DNA of 64,000 bases, from positions 799,402 to 863,401 of the forward strand of contig NZ_BHXQ01000001.1 of assembly GCF_003990915.1 (NCBI RefSeq). The letters are read 5' to 3'. The position numbers and the translations under genes are program-made. Source of the stretch: Chryseotalea sanaruensis (GTDB lineage: Bacteria > Bacteroidota > Bacteroidia > Cytophagales > Cyclobacteriaceae). This document shows, piece by piece, positions 50,906-61,824 of the stretch (position 1 is the first letter of the stretch; every line of letters starts with the position of its first letter). Below the pieces are notes generated by a model. That model saw nothing but the letters and a program-made list of their open reading frames with translations, did not search any database and had not been told where the DNA came from.

Positions 50906-53900
50906 GTGAAGGATGTTAAAAATGTAAAAAGGATACTATTTAAACTTTTACGCTGGACAGGAGGTATTTTAGGAGCCCTTCTTGTATTGCTAGTAATTCT
51001 AATATTAGTAATCCGAATTCCCGCTGTACAAAATAACTTAACACAAAGAGCAGTTACTTTTTTAGAGAATAAGATTAGCACTAAAGTCCAACTTGACCAT
51101 ATTTTTGTTTCCTTCCCCAAAAAAATAGTGCTTGAAGGACTGTATCTCGAAGACCAGTCGGGAGATACACTATTTTACCTAGGAAAGTTGGGTGTGGATA
51201 CAGATTTATGGGGGCTCACGCAAAACCAAATGACACTCAATACAATCGAACTCAATTATTCTACAGGCTTCATCAAACGTTCTGCAATTGATAGCACATT
51301 TAATTTTGACTACATTATACAAGCTTTTGTCGGTGACACCACCCCTACTACTGATAAAGAAACACCCTGGAAATTTATTATTGGTACAATTTCAGTTTCA
51401 GAAACCAAATTTACCCTTAATGATAAGTACTCCGGTAATGATGCCTCACTAAAAATTGGTGAATTGGAATTAGCCATGGATGATTTTGATCCTGATAAAT
51501 CAATTTATGCTATTGAGTCTTTTGAACTAACTGATACACAAGTTAAAGTTATACAAAACAAACCGACTGTCTCAAGTACCGATGAAGACATTCCTGTATC
51601 TCCGCTACCAGCCATAAGTTTTGAAGAAATTAAACTTAATAAGGTAAAAATTAATTACAAAAATCCTGTAGTAGGTCAAACCATCTATGCTAACCTTGGC
51701 ACCTTAAACATTGAAGCAAATGAAGTTGATCTCAATTCGCAGAAACTTGACATTGATGAAATAGCACTGCTTGAGTCAGTCATCTCGTATCGTCAAGATA
51801 AACACCAAGATAAAAGTATCAGTATACAAAAAAAGGATAGTGTAATCCTTTTCACAGGTATTAACATTCCTTGGGATATTAAAGTCAATGAGCTCAAACT
51901 TGCTGGTAATAGTTTGCAGTACGATGACTTTAACATAAAACCAGAAAAGAGTGCTATCGATTTTAACCATTTATTGGTGTCTGATTTAAGAATAACAGCA
52001 GAAGACATAGCCATTAAAGGAAAAAACATAAGTGGAAACATTGATCAAGTGTCATTTAAAGAGAAAAGTGGTTTCGCTTTGGATACTTTTTCTACTGAGT
52101 TGGCACTAACTGACCATCAGCTTGATCTGAATAAATTCATTCTTGAAGTGGGTAGCTCTAATATTGAATTGAAAGGCAGTGCAAATTTTCCATCACTTGT
52201 ACAATATGATCAAGCCTCTGTCAATTTTCAACTTAACAAAACTTCGATTGCACTAAAAGATATTCTACTAATTGCTCCGACCCTTTTAGATAGTATACCT
52301 GTAGATTTACCTGAATCGACTACACTTAGTATTGAAACGGATATAAGGGGATCATTAGCAGATCTGACCGTTAATAAATTTAATCTTAAAACACTTGATA
52401 GCACCGCAATAGCGTTAAAGGGAAACATAAAAAATCTGCTTCATATTGATCGTGCTATCCTAAATTTTGAACTCCAAAAATTTTATACTACTGCAGAAGA
52501 TATTCGAATAGCGCTTGTAGATTCTCTTATTCCTACATCCTTGCAGTTACCAGAATGGATTGAAATGAAGGGCAAATATACAGGCACAACCAAAGCGTCA
52601 ACAATCAATGCTGCTATTACATCTGATGTTGGTAATATAAATGCTGAAGGTACTTTAGACCTCTCAACAGTAGCTGAATATGATATCATTTTAAAAACTC
52701 AAAACCTTCATATTGGGAAAATTCTTATGCAGCCTGAAACAATGGGTACGCTCGATATTCAGGCCGCGGTTAAAGGTTCCGGATTTACAATGGATGTGGT
52801 TAACACAACCTTTGATGTGGCCGTTCAACAATTTCAATACAATCAATACAATTACAAAGATTTCAACTTAGAGGGGACACTCGATAAGTATCTCTTTTCA
52901 GGAACGGGATCTTTGCATGACGAAAATCTGGATTTTGTCTTATCAGGCGACTTAGATTATCAACAAGAAATTCCCTTGTACAAATTCACGTTTGATTTAA
53001 AAAATGCTAATTTTCAAAAACTCAATTTATCAGAACGCCCGCTTAAAGCAAGAGGAACGCTGAATATCAATCTGTCCACTTCAGATTTTCAAATCATTAA
53101 TGGAAACTTAGCCATCCGAAAAGTAGCCATTTACAATGGCGAATCACTTTATACAGTCGACTCGCTTTTGTTTGCCAGCATCGATCAGGAAGGTGAAAGC
53201 AGTATGAACATAGAATCTGATATTATATCCGGTGAGTTTAATGGAACCTTTAATTTGTTCAGTCTCGGAACTGTTATGCGCCAACATATCAATCAATATT
53301 TTTCGTTACAAGACAAAACCTTAACAACCTATAAAACACCTCAAAATTTTAAGTTTAATCTTACGTTGAAAAACACTGACCTGATTACTGAGATATTGAT
53401 ACCGGAGTTAGACCCCTTTATTCCTGGAAAAATTAGTGGCGAATTTAACAGTGAAGAAAATAGACTCAACATAGAAATAGGCATTGCCAGTATAAAATAT
53501 AATACTACAGCAATGGATTCACTTTCGGTACTCATTTCTTCCGATGCATCCGCGCTGAACTATAAATTTCGATTAAAAAACATCACGCAGGACACGCTCA
53601 CCATTGATGCCGTACAGCTTACTGGAAAAATTCAGAATAACGTTATAAACAGTGCATTTCAAATTTTGAACTCAAAAGACGAAAAGAAATATGTATTAGG
53701 AGGTAATATTAAAAGTGAGCAAGATAATTTTCGATTTAGCTTTTTGCAAGATCAGGTAGTGTTAAACTATACAGAATGGACTGTACCCAAAGACAACTAC
53801 CTTGATTTTAGTTCAGTGGGGCTACAAGCCCATAATTTTGCTATTACAGGTGGCGAAGAGAAAATAGCCTTGATAACAACTGTAAGAGACTCAACAGTCT

Positions 53901-55861
53901 CCTTAGAATTTCAAGACCTGCAATTGTCAAGCCTATCACGCATTATAAGAGGCGCAATGCCTGCCAGCGGAAAGCTCAATGGCAACTTTAAATTTACAAC
54001 TTCAGATAAGGGAAATTTTAAGTCCAAACTTCGAATTGACAGACTGGAAATATTAGATCAACCTTACGGGGATTTGACCATGACTATGTCGCATACAAAT
54101 AATCGATATGGAATTGATCTGCAAATTAAAAATAAAGATTCTAACTTAAAGGCTACCGGATTTTATCAATCCGATAAAACAACATCTGCATTTGATTTTT
54201 CTGTGGCTCTATCCCCTTTTAATCTTAAACTGATTGAACCACTTTCTTCCGGACAATTAAAAAATGTTGAAGGAAATGCTGAAGGAAATCTTCATATCAC
54301 CGGAAACTTTAAGGAACCAATTGTGCGTGGTAAAATCGGCTTCCAAGATGCCTCATTTAATTCAACCTATTTAAATAGTACCTTCTTTCTTAAAAACGAA
54401 ACCATTTCTTTTGAAGAGTCGGGCTTAGCCTTTAATGATTTTACCATAAGTGATGATAAAAAAAATAAAGCTGTTATAGATGGAGATATCCTTACGCAAG
54501 CATACAAGGAATTCCGATTCAGGCTAAGGCTAACCGCTAGTAATTTTCAGCTATTAAATACCACCCAAGAAGATAACGACCTATTCTATGGCAAAGTTAA
54601 CGTGAATACTGTAGCTCAAATTACCGGTAATGCCAACCGTCCTAAACTTGATATAACAGCCAGTTTGAGTAAAGATAGTAAACTAACCTATGTAGTACCG
54701 CAGACGCAGAAAAGTGTTATGGAACGCAAAGGGATTGTACAATTTGTTGATAAAGATGCTGTACTAGATCCTTTCCTGGCTAACATTAACATCGAGGATA
54801 CCGTTGCCTCCGTTTTTGGTGGTATGGATATATCTGCAAACCTGGAACTGAGCGATCAGGAAACATTGCACATTGTTATAGATCCACAAACAGGTGATAA
54901 ACTTTCTGTGAAGGGAAACGCTACACTCAATTTTGATATGACTTCGTCAGGAAATATGAACCTATCCGGGCGTTATGAAATTACGGAAGGTTCTTATAAT
55001 CTTTCTTTTTACAAACTAATGAAGCGAAATTTTGCTATTGAAAAAGGAAGTACAATAGTCTGGTCAGGTAATCCACTTAATGCACAATTGGATATTCGCG
55101 CCCGCTTCGAAGTTGAAACAACTCCGTTGGATCTCATCGCCAATCAAATTAACACCACCGATCAAACGCAACTCAACTCCTACCGTCAACGATTACCATT
55201 TTTTGTACTCCTGGATATCAAAGGACAGTTACTGGCACCACAAATTACTTTTTTACTTGATATGCCAGTGGAAAAACGAGGTGCCTTTGGTGGTGCTATC
55301 TATGCAAAAATAACGGACATTAATACAAGAGAATCAGATGTAAATAAACAGGTGTTTGCCTTGCTCATTCTAAAACGTTTCGTTTCAGACAATCCACTAG
55401 AAAGTCAGGCTGGTGCTGGTGTAAGCAACGCAACCCGTACAAGCGTCAGCCGAATCCTGTCCGATCAACTCAACAGACTTTCCGAAAACATAAAAGGGGT
55501 TCAGCTTAGCCTCGATATAAAATCATATGAGGACTTTTCAACAGGTGAAGCTCAGGGTGACACACAAGTACAGCTTGGTGTTTCTAAATCCTTACTAAAC
55601 GATCGTTTGGTTGTAAAGCTTTCAGGGAATGTCGATGTCGAGGGGGAAAACACTTCACAAGAAACTGTATCAGATTATATCGGTGATCTGGCGCTGGAAT
55701 ACAAATTAACCAAGGATGGCAGGTTTAGAGTGACGGGCTTCAGAACAAGCAATTACGATATGATTGATGGAGAACTCATCGAAACCGGAGCAGGCCTCAT
55801 TTACATCAAAGACTACAACACCTTAAGAGAACTATTCAAACGAAATGCAAAGGAGAAGTAA
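50906..55861 (+). CDS. tamB: TamB-like protein (translocation/assembly module, DUF490)
   Basis: 1651 residues, GTG start. One N-terminal membrane helix (WTGGILGALLVLLVILILVIRI) is followed by a very long series of beta strands with AsmA/TamB-like periodicity (for example KGSANFPSLVQYDQASVNFQL, GNINAEGTLDLSTVAEYDIILK, NAEGNLHITGNFKEPIVRGKIGF). The C-terminus is the DUF490 module (LLDIKGQLLAPQITFLLDMP, DVNKQVFALLILKRFVSDNP). Such proteins span the periplasm as hydrophobic bridges and move phospholipids or help outer-membrane protein assembly. It overlaps the TamA-like gene by 17 bp, the usual partner arrangement. Confidence 0.9.
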   Translation: MKDVKNVKRILFKLLRWTGGILGALLVLLVILILVIRIPAVQNNLTQRAVTFLENKISTKVQLDHIFVSFPKKIVLEGLYLEDQSGDTLFYLGKLGVDTDLWGLTQNQMTLNTIELNYSTGFIKRSAIDSTFNFDYIIQAFVGDTTPTTDKETPWKFIIGTISVSETKFTLNDKYSGNDASLKIGELELAMDDFDPDKSIYAIESFELTDTQVKVIQNKPTVSSTDEDIPVSPLPAISFEEIKLNKVKINYKNPVVGQTIYANLGTLNIEANEVDLNSQKLDIDEIALLESVISYRQDKHQDKSISIQKKDSVILFTGINIPWDIKVNELKLAGNSLQYDDFNIKPEKSAIDFNHLLVSDLRITAEDIAIKGKNISGNIDQVSFKEKSGFALDTFSTELALTDHQLDLNKFILEVGSSNIELKGSANFPSLVQYDQASVNFQLNKTSIALKDILLIAPTLLDSIPVDLPESTTLSIETDIRGSLADLTVNKFNLKTLDSTAIALKGNIKNLLHIDRAILNFELQKFYTTAEDIRIALVDSLIPTSLQLPEWIEMKGKYTGTTKASTINAAITSDVGNINAEGTLDLSTVAEYDIILKTQNLHIGKILMQPETMGTLDIQAAVKGSGFTMDVVNTTFDVAVQQFQYNQYNYKDFNLEGTLDKYLFSGTGSLHDENLDFVLSGDLDYQQEIPLYKFTFDLKNANFQKLNLSERPLKARGTLNINLSTSDFQIINGNLAIRKVAIYNGESLYTVDSLLFASIDQEGESSMNIESDIISGEFNGTFNLFSLGTVMRQHINQYFSLQDKTLTTYKTPQNFKFNLTLKNTDLITEILIPELDPFIPGKISGEFNSEENRLNIEIGIASIKYNTTAMDSLSVLISSDASALNYKFRLKNITQDTLTIDAVQLTGKIQNNVINSAFQILNSKDEKKYVLGGNIKSEQDNFRFSFLQDQVVLNYTEWTVPKDNYLDFSSVGLQAHNFAITGGEEKIALITTVRDSTVSLEFQDLQLSSLSRIIRGAMPASGKLNGNFKFTTSDKGNFKSKLRIDRLEILDQPYGDLTMTMSHTNNRYGIDLQIKNKDSNLKATGFYQSDKTTSAFDFSVALSPFNLKLIEPLSSGQLKNVEGNAEGNLHITGNFKEPIVRGKIGFQDASFNSTYLNSTFFLKNETISFEESGLAFNDFTISDDKKNKAVIDGDILTQAYKEFRFRLRLTASNFQLLNTTQEDNDLFYGKVNVNTVAQITGNANRPKLDITASLSKDSKLTYVVPQTQKSVMERKGIVQFVDKDAVLDPFLANINIEDTVASVFGGMDISANLELSDQETLHIVIDPQTGDKLSVKGNATLNFDMTSSGNMNLSGRYEITEGSYNLSFYKLMKRNFAIEKGSTIVWSGNPLNAQLDIRARFEVETTPLDLIANQINTTDQTQLNSYRQRLPFFVLLDIKGQLLAPQITFLLDMPVEKRGAFGGAIYAKITDINTRESDVNKQVFALLILKRFVSDNPLESQAGAGVSNATRTSVSRILSDQLNRLSENIKGVQLSLDIKSYEDFSTGEAQGDTQVQLGVSKSLLNDRLVVKLSGNVDVEGENTSQETVSDYIGDLALEYKLTKDGRFRVTGFRTSNYDMIDGELIETGAGLIYIKDYNTLRELFKRNAKEK

Positions 55862-58211
55862 AACATTATTATCAGCTGCCTTACCTCCCTCCCTGCGAAT
55901 TCTTGGCTATTTGCTTTGTTGCATATTCGTGTCGGGATGCACCGCTACCAAATTTTTAAAGGAAGGTGAAACGTTTTACGCAGGTGCTGATATTCAGTTA
56001 AAACCACAAGGTAAAATTGATGGACAACGTGAGCTAAGTAAAGCATTGGAAACGTTGGTACTTCCGGCACCCAATGGAACAATTTTAGGTATGCGCCCTG
56101 CTGTTTGGTTTTATTATTCCGCTGGCATAGTCGAAAAGAAAAAAGGCTTTCGCAATTTCGCTAAAAACAAGTTAGGTAAGACTCCCGTTCTACTTACTGA
56201 CGCCACACCTACTGAAACAGCGAAAGTCCTGGAAGGTCAATTGAATAATGATGGTTATTTTAAGTCGAAGGTGAGTTTTGAGGTAAAGACTAAACGTAAG
56301 AAAAGTGAAGTAATATATACGGTCATACTTGAGCGTCCCTATCGAATTCGTAGTATCAATTACATTTTTCTTGATACAATGCATGCATCAAAACTTAATG
56401 AAATCAAAACTACTTCGCTGCTTAAAGAAAATCAACGCTATAGTCTGGAGCTATTGAGTGCCGAGCAACAGCGCATTCAAGAGGTAGTGGAAAATGAGGG
56501 TTATTACTATTTTGACGACCGCTACTTACTTTTTAAAGCCGATACAACAATTGGCAAACGCATGGTTGAACTTGATTTAACCATTGAACCCGGAATCCCC
56601 GACCGGGCGAGACGTATTTATCACGTAAGGGAAATTTACGTTTTCCCTAACTATACACTTTCCAACGATAGTCTGGCCACAACGGGTGACACTACTGTAG
56701 TTGATGGTTTCAAGTATATCGATAATCAAAATAACTTCAGACCAACAATAATAACAAACGCAATTAACCTTAAGCCTGATAGTATCTATAAACGAGTTAA
56801 TCATGAGTATACACTAAGTCACCTAATGGGCCTCAACACTTTTAAATATGTAAACATAAAATACCGTGGAAACAGAAGCGATTCTTCCGGACTTTGGGCA
56901 TATATTTACCTTACACCCCAGCTGAAAAAATCTTTACGCTTTATGACAGATGTTGTTTCAAAGTCAAACAACTTTGTTGGACCGGGTATGGAATTCACCT
57001 TTACCAATCGAAATATTTTTCGCGGTGCGGAAATGTTTCAGTTTAAATTAAATGGATCATACGAATGGCAGGTGCGAAACAAACAAACAACAAATCTGAA
57101 TGCCCTTGAAATTGGCGTTGAGGCCAGTCTCTCAGTGCCTCGTTTTATCACGCCATTCAACATTCAGTACAATGCTGCAAAGTACCTTCCGCAAACACAA
57201 ATCAAGGCTGGGTATAGTTTTCAACAGCGACTCCAATATTTTCGTTTGAATTCGTCAAACATAAACGCTGGATATACCTGGCGGGAATCCACCCTCAAAA
57301 CACATCAGTTGCTTCCGATAGATCTTACCTTCGTTCAAAGCACTAAAACATCAAAGGAATTTGATGATCTGTTGAATGCGAATCCAACCTTGAAAAATTC
57401 ATTTCAAAATCAGTTTATACTCGGTTCCAGTTATTCATATACATTCAACACCCAATTGAGTGATGATATAGATCAGAAATACAACATCAAAAACGTAAAA
57501 AGATCTGACTACTACTTCAATGGAAAAGTAGATGTTTCAGGAAATATTGCAAATGCTATACAATCCACAAAATTTACGGAGGAGCAGAAACCTTACTTAC
57601 TATTCAATGTGCCTTATTCTCAATATGTACGTACGCAACTCGATGGTCGCTATTATCATCAGTTTGATAAACACAACAAAATTGCAACGCGTGTTTTAGC
57701 AGGTGTTGGTTACGCTTATGGAAATGCTGAAAACATGCCCTATATTAAACAATTTTCAGTTGGTGGATCGAGTAGTTTGCGAGCTTTTCCCGCACGATCA
57801 GTCGGCCCTGGTACATTTAATTTTCTTGATACTGATTCGATCTTATTTATCGATCAAAGGGCAGATATCAAATTGGAAGGAAACGTTGAATATCGCTTCG
57901 ATATCATAAAAGTAATGAAGGGCGCTTTGTTTTTTGATGCCGGCAATATCTGGCTTATTAAAGAAGATAGTTTAAGAACCGGGGGGCAATTTAATAAGTC
58001 TAAATTTTTACAAGAGATTGCTGTAGGCACCGGCTTCGGGTTACGGTTTGACTTTAACTTTTTTGTATTACGATTTGACCTTGCTTTTCCTTTGCGGAAA
58101 CCTTATCGTGAAGAAAAAAATCGTTGGGCAATAGATGAAATCAATTTTGGTAATAAAAACTGGAGAAGAGAGAATCTGATTTTAAACATTGCGATTGGCT
58201 ATCCTTTTTAA
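55845..58211 (+). CDS. tamA: TamA/BamA-like outer-membrane protein (Omp85 superfamily), lipoprotein
   Basis: 788 residues. Lipoprotein signal with lipobox VSGC (Cys32) before TATKFLKEGETFYAGADI, typical of the Bacteroidota TamA-like branch. POTRA-like domains (~40-400) follow, then a 16-strand Omp85 barrel ending at IGYPF, with the conserved barrel motif GGSSSLRAFPARSVGPG (lid-lock) and aromatic C-terminal residue. TamA with TamB forms the translocation and assembly module. The start overlaps tamB. Confidence 0.9.
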   Translation: MQRRSKTLLSAALPPSLRILGYLLCCIFVSGCTATKFLKEGETFYAGADIQLKPQGKIDGQRELSKALETLVLPAPNGTILGMRPAVWFYYSAGIVEKKKGFRNFAKNKLGKTPVLLTDATPTETAKVLEGQLNNDGYFKSKVSFEVKTKRKKSEVIYTVILERPYRIRSINYIFLDTMHASKLNEIKTTSLLKENQRYSLELLSAEQQRIQEVVENEGYYYFDDRYLLFKADTTIGKRMVELDLTIEPGIPDRARRIYHVREIYVFPNYTLSNDSLATTGDTTVVDGFKYIDNQNNFRPTIITNAINLKPDSIYKRVNHEYTLSHLMGLNTFKYVNIKYRGNRSDSSGLWAYIYLTPQLKKSLRFMTDVVSKSNNFVGPGMEFTFTNRNIFRGAEMFQFKLNGSYEWQVRNKQTTNLNALEIGVEASLSVPRFITPFNIQYNAAKYLPQTQIKAGYSFQQRLQYFRLNSSNINAGYTWRESTLKTHQLLPIDLTFVQSTKTSKEFDDLLNANPTLKNSFQNQFILGSSYSYTFNTQLSDDIDQKYNIKNVKRSDYYFNGKVDVSGNIANAIQSTKFTEEQKPYLLFNVPYSQYVRTQLDGRYYHQFDKHNKIATRVLAGVGYAYGNAENMPYIKQFSVGGSSSLRAFPARSVGPGTFNFLDTDSILFIDQRADIKLEGNVEYRFDIIKVMKGALFFDAGNIWLIKEDSLRTGGQFNKSKFLQEIAVGTGFGLRFDFNFFVLRFDLAFPLRKPYREEKNRWAIDEINFGNKNWRRENLILNIAIGYPF

Positions 58212-58469
58212 AAGGATCATTAACAAATTATACATTTTATACTACAATACTGCACTAAAGTAGAAAACATATCAAAATCAAAGCAATTAATAAATTATTT
58301 TCTACTGGCATTCAATGATAATGTCGTATATTAGGAAGTGATCATCACCTCTAAATTAAAATAAGTTTCTTCCCTTCAGTATTTTTTCACTGTATACTGA
58401 TTCATTATTTTTTTACTCATGTGTTTTACATCACAATGTCTGATCGACATTTTACTTTAAACCATTATA

Positions 58470-61400
58470 ATGAGAAGATCCGGTATTGTAGGAATTACTG
58501 TTTTTAGTTGCCTCTTGTTGCTTACACAATATATATCTTACCAGCGATATTTGATTCGCAAAGAAGCTGAACAGCAATATGTAGCGAGGGAACTTAATGC
58601 TATAAGTAATAGACTCGAGGCTGTAGTAAGCTATAGCCAATCAGCCGTAAAAACACTTGCCTTTATTGTAGCGGAATATGGTATACCCAGAAACTTTGAT
58701 TCCATAGCAAGAAATATTCTTCAATCTTCCCGATACATTGATGCATTACAACTCACCCAAAAGGGTATTATCACGCATACTTATCCGTCATTTGGTAATG
58801 AAGCAGCGATAGGTTTTGACATTCTAAGCGACAGTGTAAGGCGTCATGAAGCAAACCGTGCGATTAAAAAAGGAGAATTGTTCTTTGCTGGTCCATTTGA
58901 GCTAATGCAGGGGGGGCTTGGCATAGTAGGGAGACTCCCTATCATTAAAAAGGATGAGTTTCAGGGTTTTGCAGTAGTTATCATAAAGTTAAATACAATG
59001 CTGAGTGCAATAGGAATTGATACTACTCAGCAAGGTGAATTTTTATATCAATTATCTAAGACTAATACAACTACACAACAAGAGGAATATTTTTTATCTC
59101 AATCTTTTGATGAAGATCATGGTACGTATGCCAGTATAGAGATACCAGCTGGTGATTGGAAAATAATGGTGATGGCCAACAAAAAGCAGCGGTTCTTTTT
59201 TAACATCACATTTTCAATAGTAGGGTTACTGCTTTCTATGACCAGTGGCTTATTTGCCTGGTATTTCGCGCAGCAGCCGGAAAAACTCAAGAAGTTGGTA
59301 AATGAAAAAACAATATTAGTAACTGAATCTCAGAATCAATTTAGGACCACTTTAGAGCGTGTGAGTGATGGTTTTATCTCGTATGACCTCGAGTGGCGCT
59401 ATCGGTATATTAATTCAGCTGCCGAAGATTTACTTGGGTTAAAACTTAATGAATTGATTAACAAAAATATTTGGGAGGAGTTCCCGGAACTTATCAATCA
59501 ACCCATTTATGAAGCATACCATAAAGCAAAGGAAAATCAACGGTACGTGTTCTTTGAATCCTATTTACCAATCTCCAAAAAATGGTTTGAGAATCACCTT
59601 TATCCATCTGCTGATGGGTTATCAGTGTTCTTTAGAGATGTTACTATTCAAAAGAATACAGCAGAAGATATTTTAAGAGCTTACAAAGAGAAAGAATCAG
59701 TATTACAGCGCATCAGCGACAAAGTTATTTCGCTTGACACAGAATGGCGTTATACCTTTTTAAATGAGGCTGCATTGCAAGATCATCCGGCTGGTAGTGA
59801 AGGTGCACTTGGAAAAATAATATGGGATGTACACCCGGAACTTCAGGGAACAGTTTTTTGGGATAAATATCACGAAGCATACAACAACAAAACAACGGTG
59901 GCTTTTGAAAGCTTTTATGCTCCTATGAAGAAATGGTTTTCAGCAAAGTGTTTCCCATCTAATGATGGACTCACCGTTTTTTACCAGGACATTACCGATA
60001 AGAAAGAAAAGGACAAATTGATTGAAATTAATGAAGCTCGACTAATCGAAGCGCAATCTGTAGCCAACGTTGGTAGTTGGGAAACAGATTTCTTAACACT
60101 AAACGTAATTTGGTCACTGCAGACTTACCACATTTTTGAATTGGATCCAGCCAGTTTTAAACCATCTCATACCAGCTTCTTAGATTTTGTTCATCCACAA
60201 GATAGAGATAAGGTGGATAAGGCATTTACTGAATCTTTTCAATATGATGATGATTTCTTAATTGAACATAGAATAATAACCCAGGGCGGTAAAATCAAAT
60301 GGGTGGAAGAACGCTGGAAAGTTTTTAGAAACGAAAAGCGTACTCCCTATCGGGCTGCTGGTACTTGTCAGGATATAACCAAACGCAAAGTTGCCGAAAT
60401 TGAAAAGGCGCTTATGATAGATAATACAGAAGAATCATTTATTCTGGTGGATAATGATCTTATTATTATTTCTTTTAACAATCAATTTTACAAGCTACAC
60501 GAAGAATACTTAGGCTTTAAGGTGGAGAAAGGAAAATCTATCCTAGCCTATGCACAGCCTGAGAGACAAAATGCTGTTAAAGAAATCTATTCAAATGTGT
60601 TAGGTGGAAAAACGAAAGAGTCAGAGATTAATTTTCCATTGAAAGACGGTACGGCCAAGGTGTTTTCAATAAAATACAAACCTGCCAGGAACGAGACCAA
60701 TGAGATCATTGGTGTGTTTGTAACTACCCGCGACATTACTGAGCGCAAAAAAGCGGAAGCACAAATTCAAACAGAAAAATTTTTCTCCGATTCATTGATC
60801 AATAGCCTTCCTGGTATATTTTATTTATACGATGAGAAAGGTGTTTTTTCGCACTGGAATAAAAACTTCGAAGATATATCCGGATACAGTGCAGAAGAAA
60901 TCAAAAATATGCATCCACTTGATTTCTACGATGAAGACGAAAAACTTCTGATAAAGAGTAGCATAGACACTGTTTTTTCATACGGACACAAAGAAATCAC
61001 CGCTCATTTTTACACCAAGGATAAAAGGAAAAAACCCTATTATTTCAATGGACATAAAATCGTAATCAATGGAACCAGCTACTTGATTGGTGTAGGTATT
61101 GATATTACTGAGCGTATTCAGGCGGAGAAGGAACTCTTGGTCTATACTGAAGAAATTAAAAGACTTACAGCACATTTGGAACAGATACGGGAAGACGAGC
61201 GTACACGTATTGCTCGTGAAGTCCACGATGAACTTGGTCAGCAATTAACAGGCTTAAAGATGGATGCCTCTTGGTTGTCGAAACGAATTGATAAGGAACA
61301 CACATCTATCCATGAAAAATTATCGGGAATGACATCACTCATGGACCACACGATTAAGACCATCAGAAGAATATCAACTGATTTACGACCTGGTATTCTG

Positions 61401-61823
61401 GATGATCTGGGGTTGGTGGCTGCCTTAGAGTGGCAAAGCACGGAGTTTGAAAAGCAATATGGAATAGTATGCGTTTTTAAGTCAGAGGTAGGTGATTTAC
61501 AAACAGAAAGACACTTAGCTACCACGGTATTTAGAATATATCAAGAGGCACTAACCAATATTGCACGCCATGCACAGGCAACCGAAGTCGAGTCGATTTT
61601 TCAGAAAAACGCTACCCACCTGATATTGACGGTAAAAGACAATGGACAAGGTTTTAATTACAAGGAGGTGAAAAGCAAAGGTACCCTGGGCTTAATTGGG
61701 ATGCGTGAAAGAGCCATAATGGTAGGTGCAGAATTGAGTATAAAAAGTAAAAATGAGACTGGAACCATTGTTAAATTACAAATTCCATTAACTTTACTAT
61801 TGCCGTCTTCCCCAGGACAATAG
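58470..61823 (+). CDS. Multi-PAS hybrid-free sensor histidine kinase (NarL-type)
   Basis: 1117 residues. TM1 (~6-24, IVGITVFSCLLLLTQYIS), an extracytoplasmic CHASE-like sensor (~30-240), TM2 (~241-266), then five PAS domains starting near 285, 410, 522, 646 and 766. The dimerisation/phosphoacceptor region is HisKA_3 type (ERTRIAREVHDELGQQLTGLKMD, His919) and the HATPase domain has the N box YQEALTNIARHAQATEV and G boxes VKDNGQGFN and GTLGLIGMRERAIMVGA. The C-terminus is PLTLLLPSSPGQ. The NarL-type regulator gene starts 2 bp after it. PAS1 and PAS2 share the unusual EWRY.(Y/F)(I/L)N pattern. The ligand or signal is unknown. Confidence 0.92.
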   Translation: MRRSGIVGITVFSCLLLLTQYISYQRYLIRKEAEQQYVARELNAISNRLEAVVSYSQSAVKTLAFIVAEYGIPRNFDSIARNILQSSRYIDALQLTQKGIITHTYPSFGNEAAIGFDILSDSVRRHEANRAIKKGELFFAGPFELMQGGLGIVGRLPIIKKDEFQGFAVVIIKLNTMLSAIGIDTTQQGEFLYQLSKTNTTTQQEEYFLSQSFDEDHGTYASIEIPAGDWKIMVMANKKQRFFFNITFSIVGLLLSMTSGLFAWYFAQQPEKLKKLVNEKTILVTESQNQFRTTLERVSDGFISYDLEWRYRYINSAAEDLLGLKLNELINKNIWEEFPELINQPIYEAYHKAKENQRYVFFESYLPISKKWFENHLYPSADGLSVFFRDVTIQKNTAEDILRAYKEKESVLQRISDKVISLDTEWRYTFLNEAALQDHPAGSEGALGKIIWDVHPELQGTVFWDKYHEAYNNKTTVAFESFYAPMKKWFSAKCFPSNDGLTVFYQDITDKKEKDKLIEINEARLIEAQSVANVGSWETDFLTLNVIWSLQTYHIFELDPASFKPSHTSFLDFVHPQDRDKVDKAFTESFQYDDDFLIEHRIITQGGKIKWVEERWKVFRNEKRTPYRAAGTCQDITKRKVAEIEKALMIDNTEESFILVDNDLIIISFNNQFYKLHEEYLGFKVEKGKSILAYAQPERQNAVKEIYSNVLGGKTKESEINFPLKDGTAKVFSIKYKPARNETNEIIGVFVTTRDITERKKAEAQIQTEKFFSDSLINSLPGIFYLYDEKGVFSHWNKNFEDISGYSAEEIKNMHPLDFYDEDEKLLIKSSIDTVFSYGHKEITAHFYTKDKRKKPYYFNGHKIVINGTSYLIGVGIDITERIQAEKELLVYTEEIKRLTAHLEQIREDERTRIAREVHDELGQQLTGLKMDASWLSKRIDKEHTSIHEKLSGMTSLMDHTIKTIRRISTDLRPGILDDLGLVAALEWQSTEFEKQYGIVCVFKSEVGDLQTERHLATTVFRIYQEALTNIARHAQATEVESIFQKNATHLILTVKDNGQGFNYKEVKSKGTLGLIGMRERAIMVGAELSIKSKNETGTIVKLQIPLTLLLPSSPGQ

Positions 61824-61824
61824 T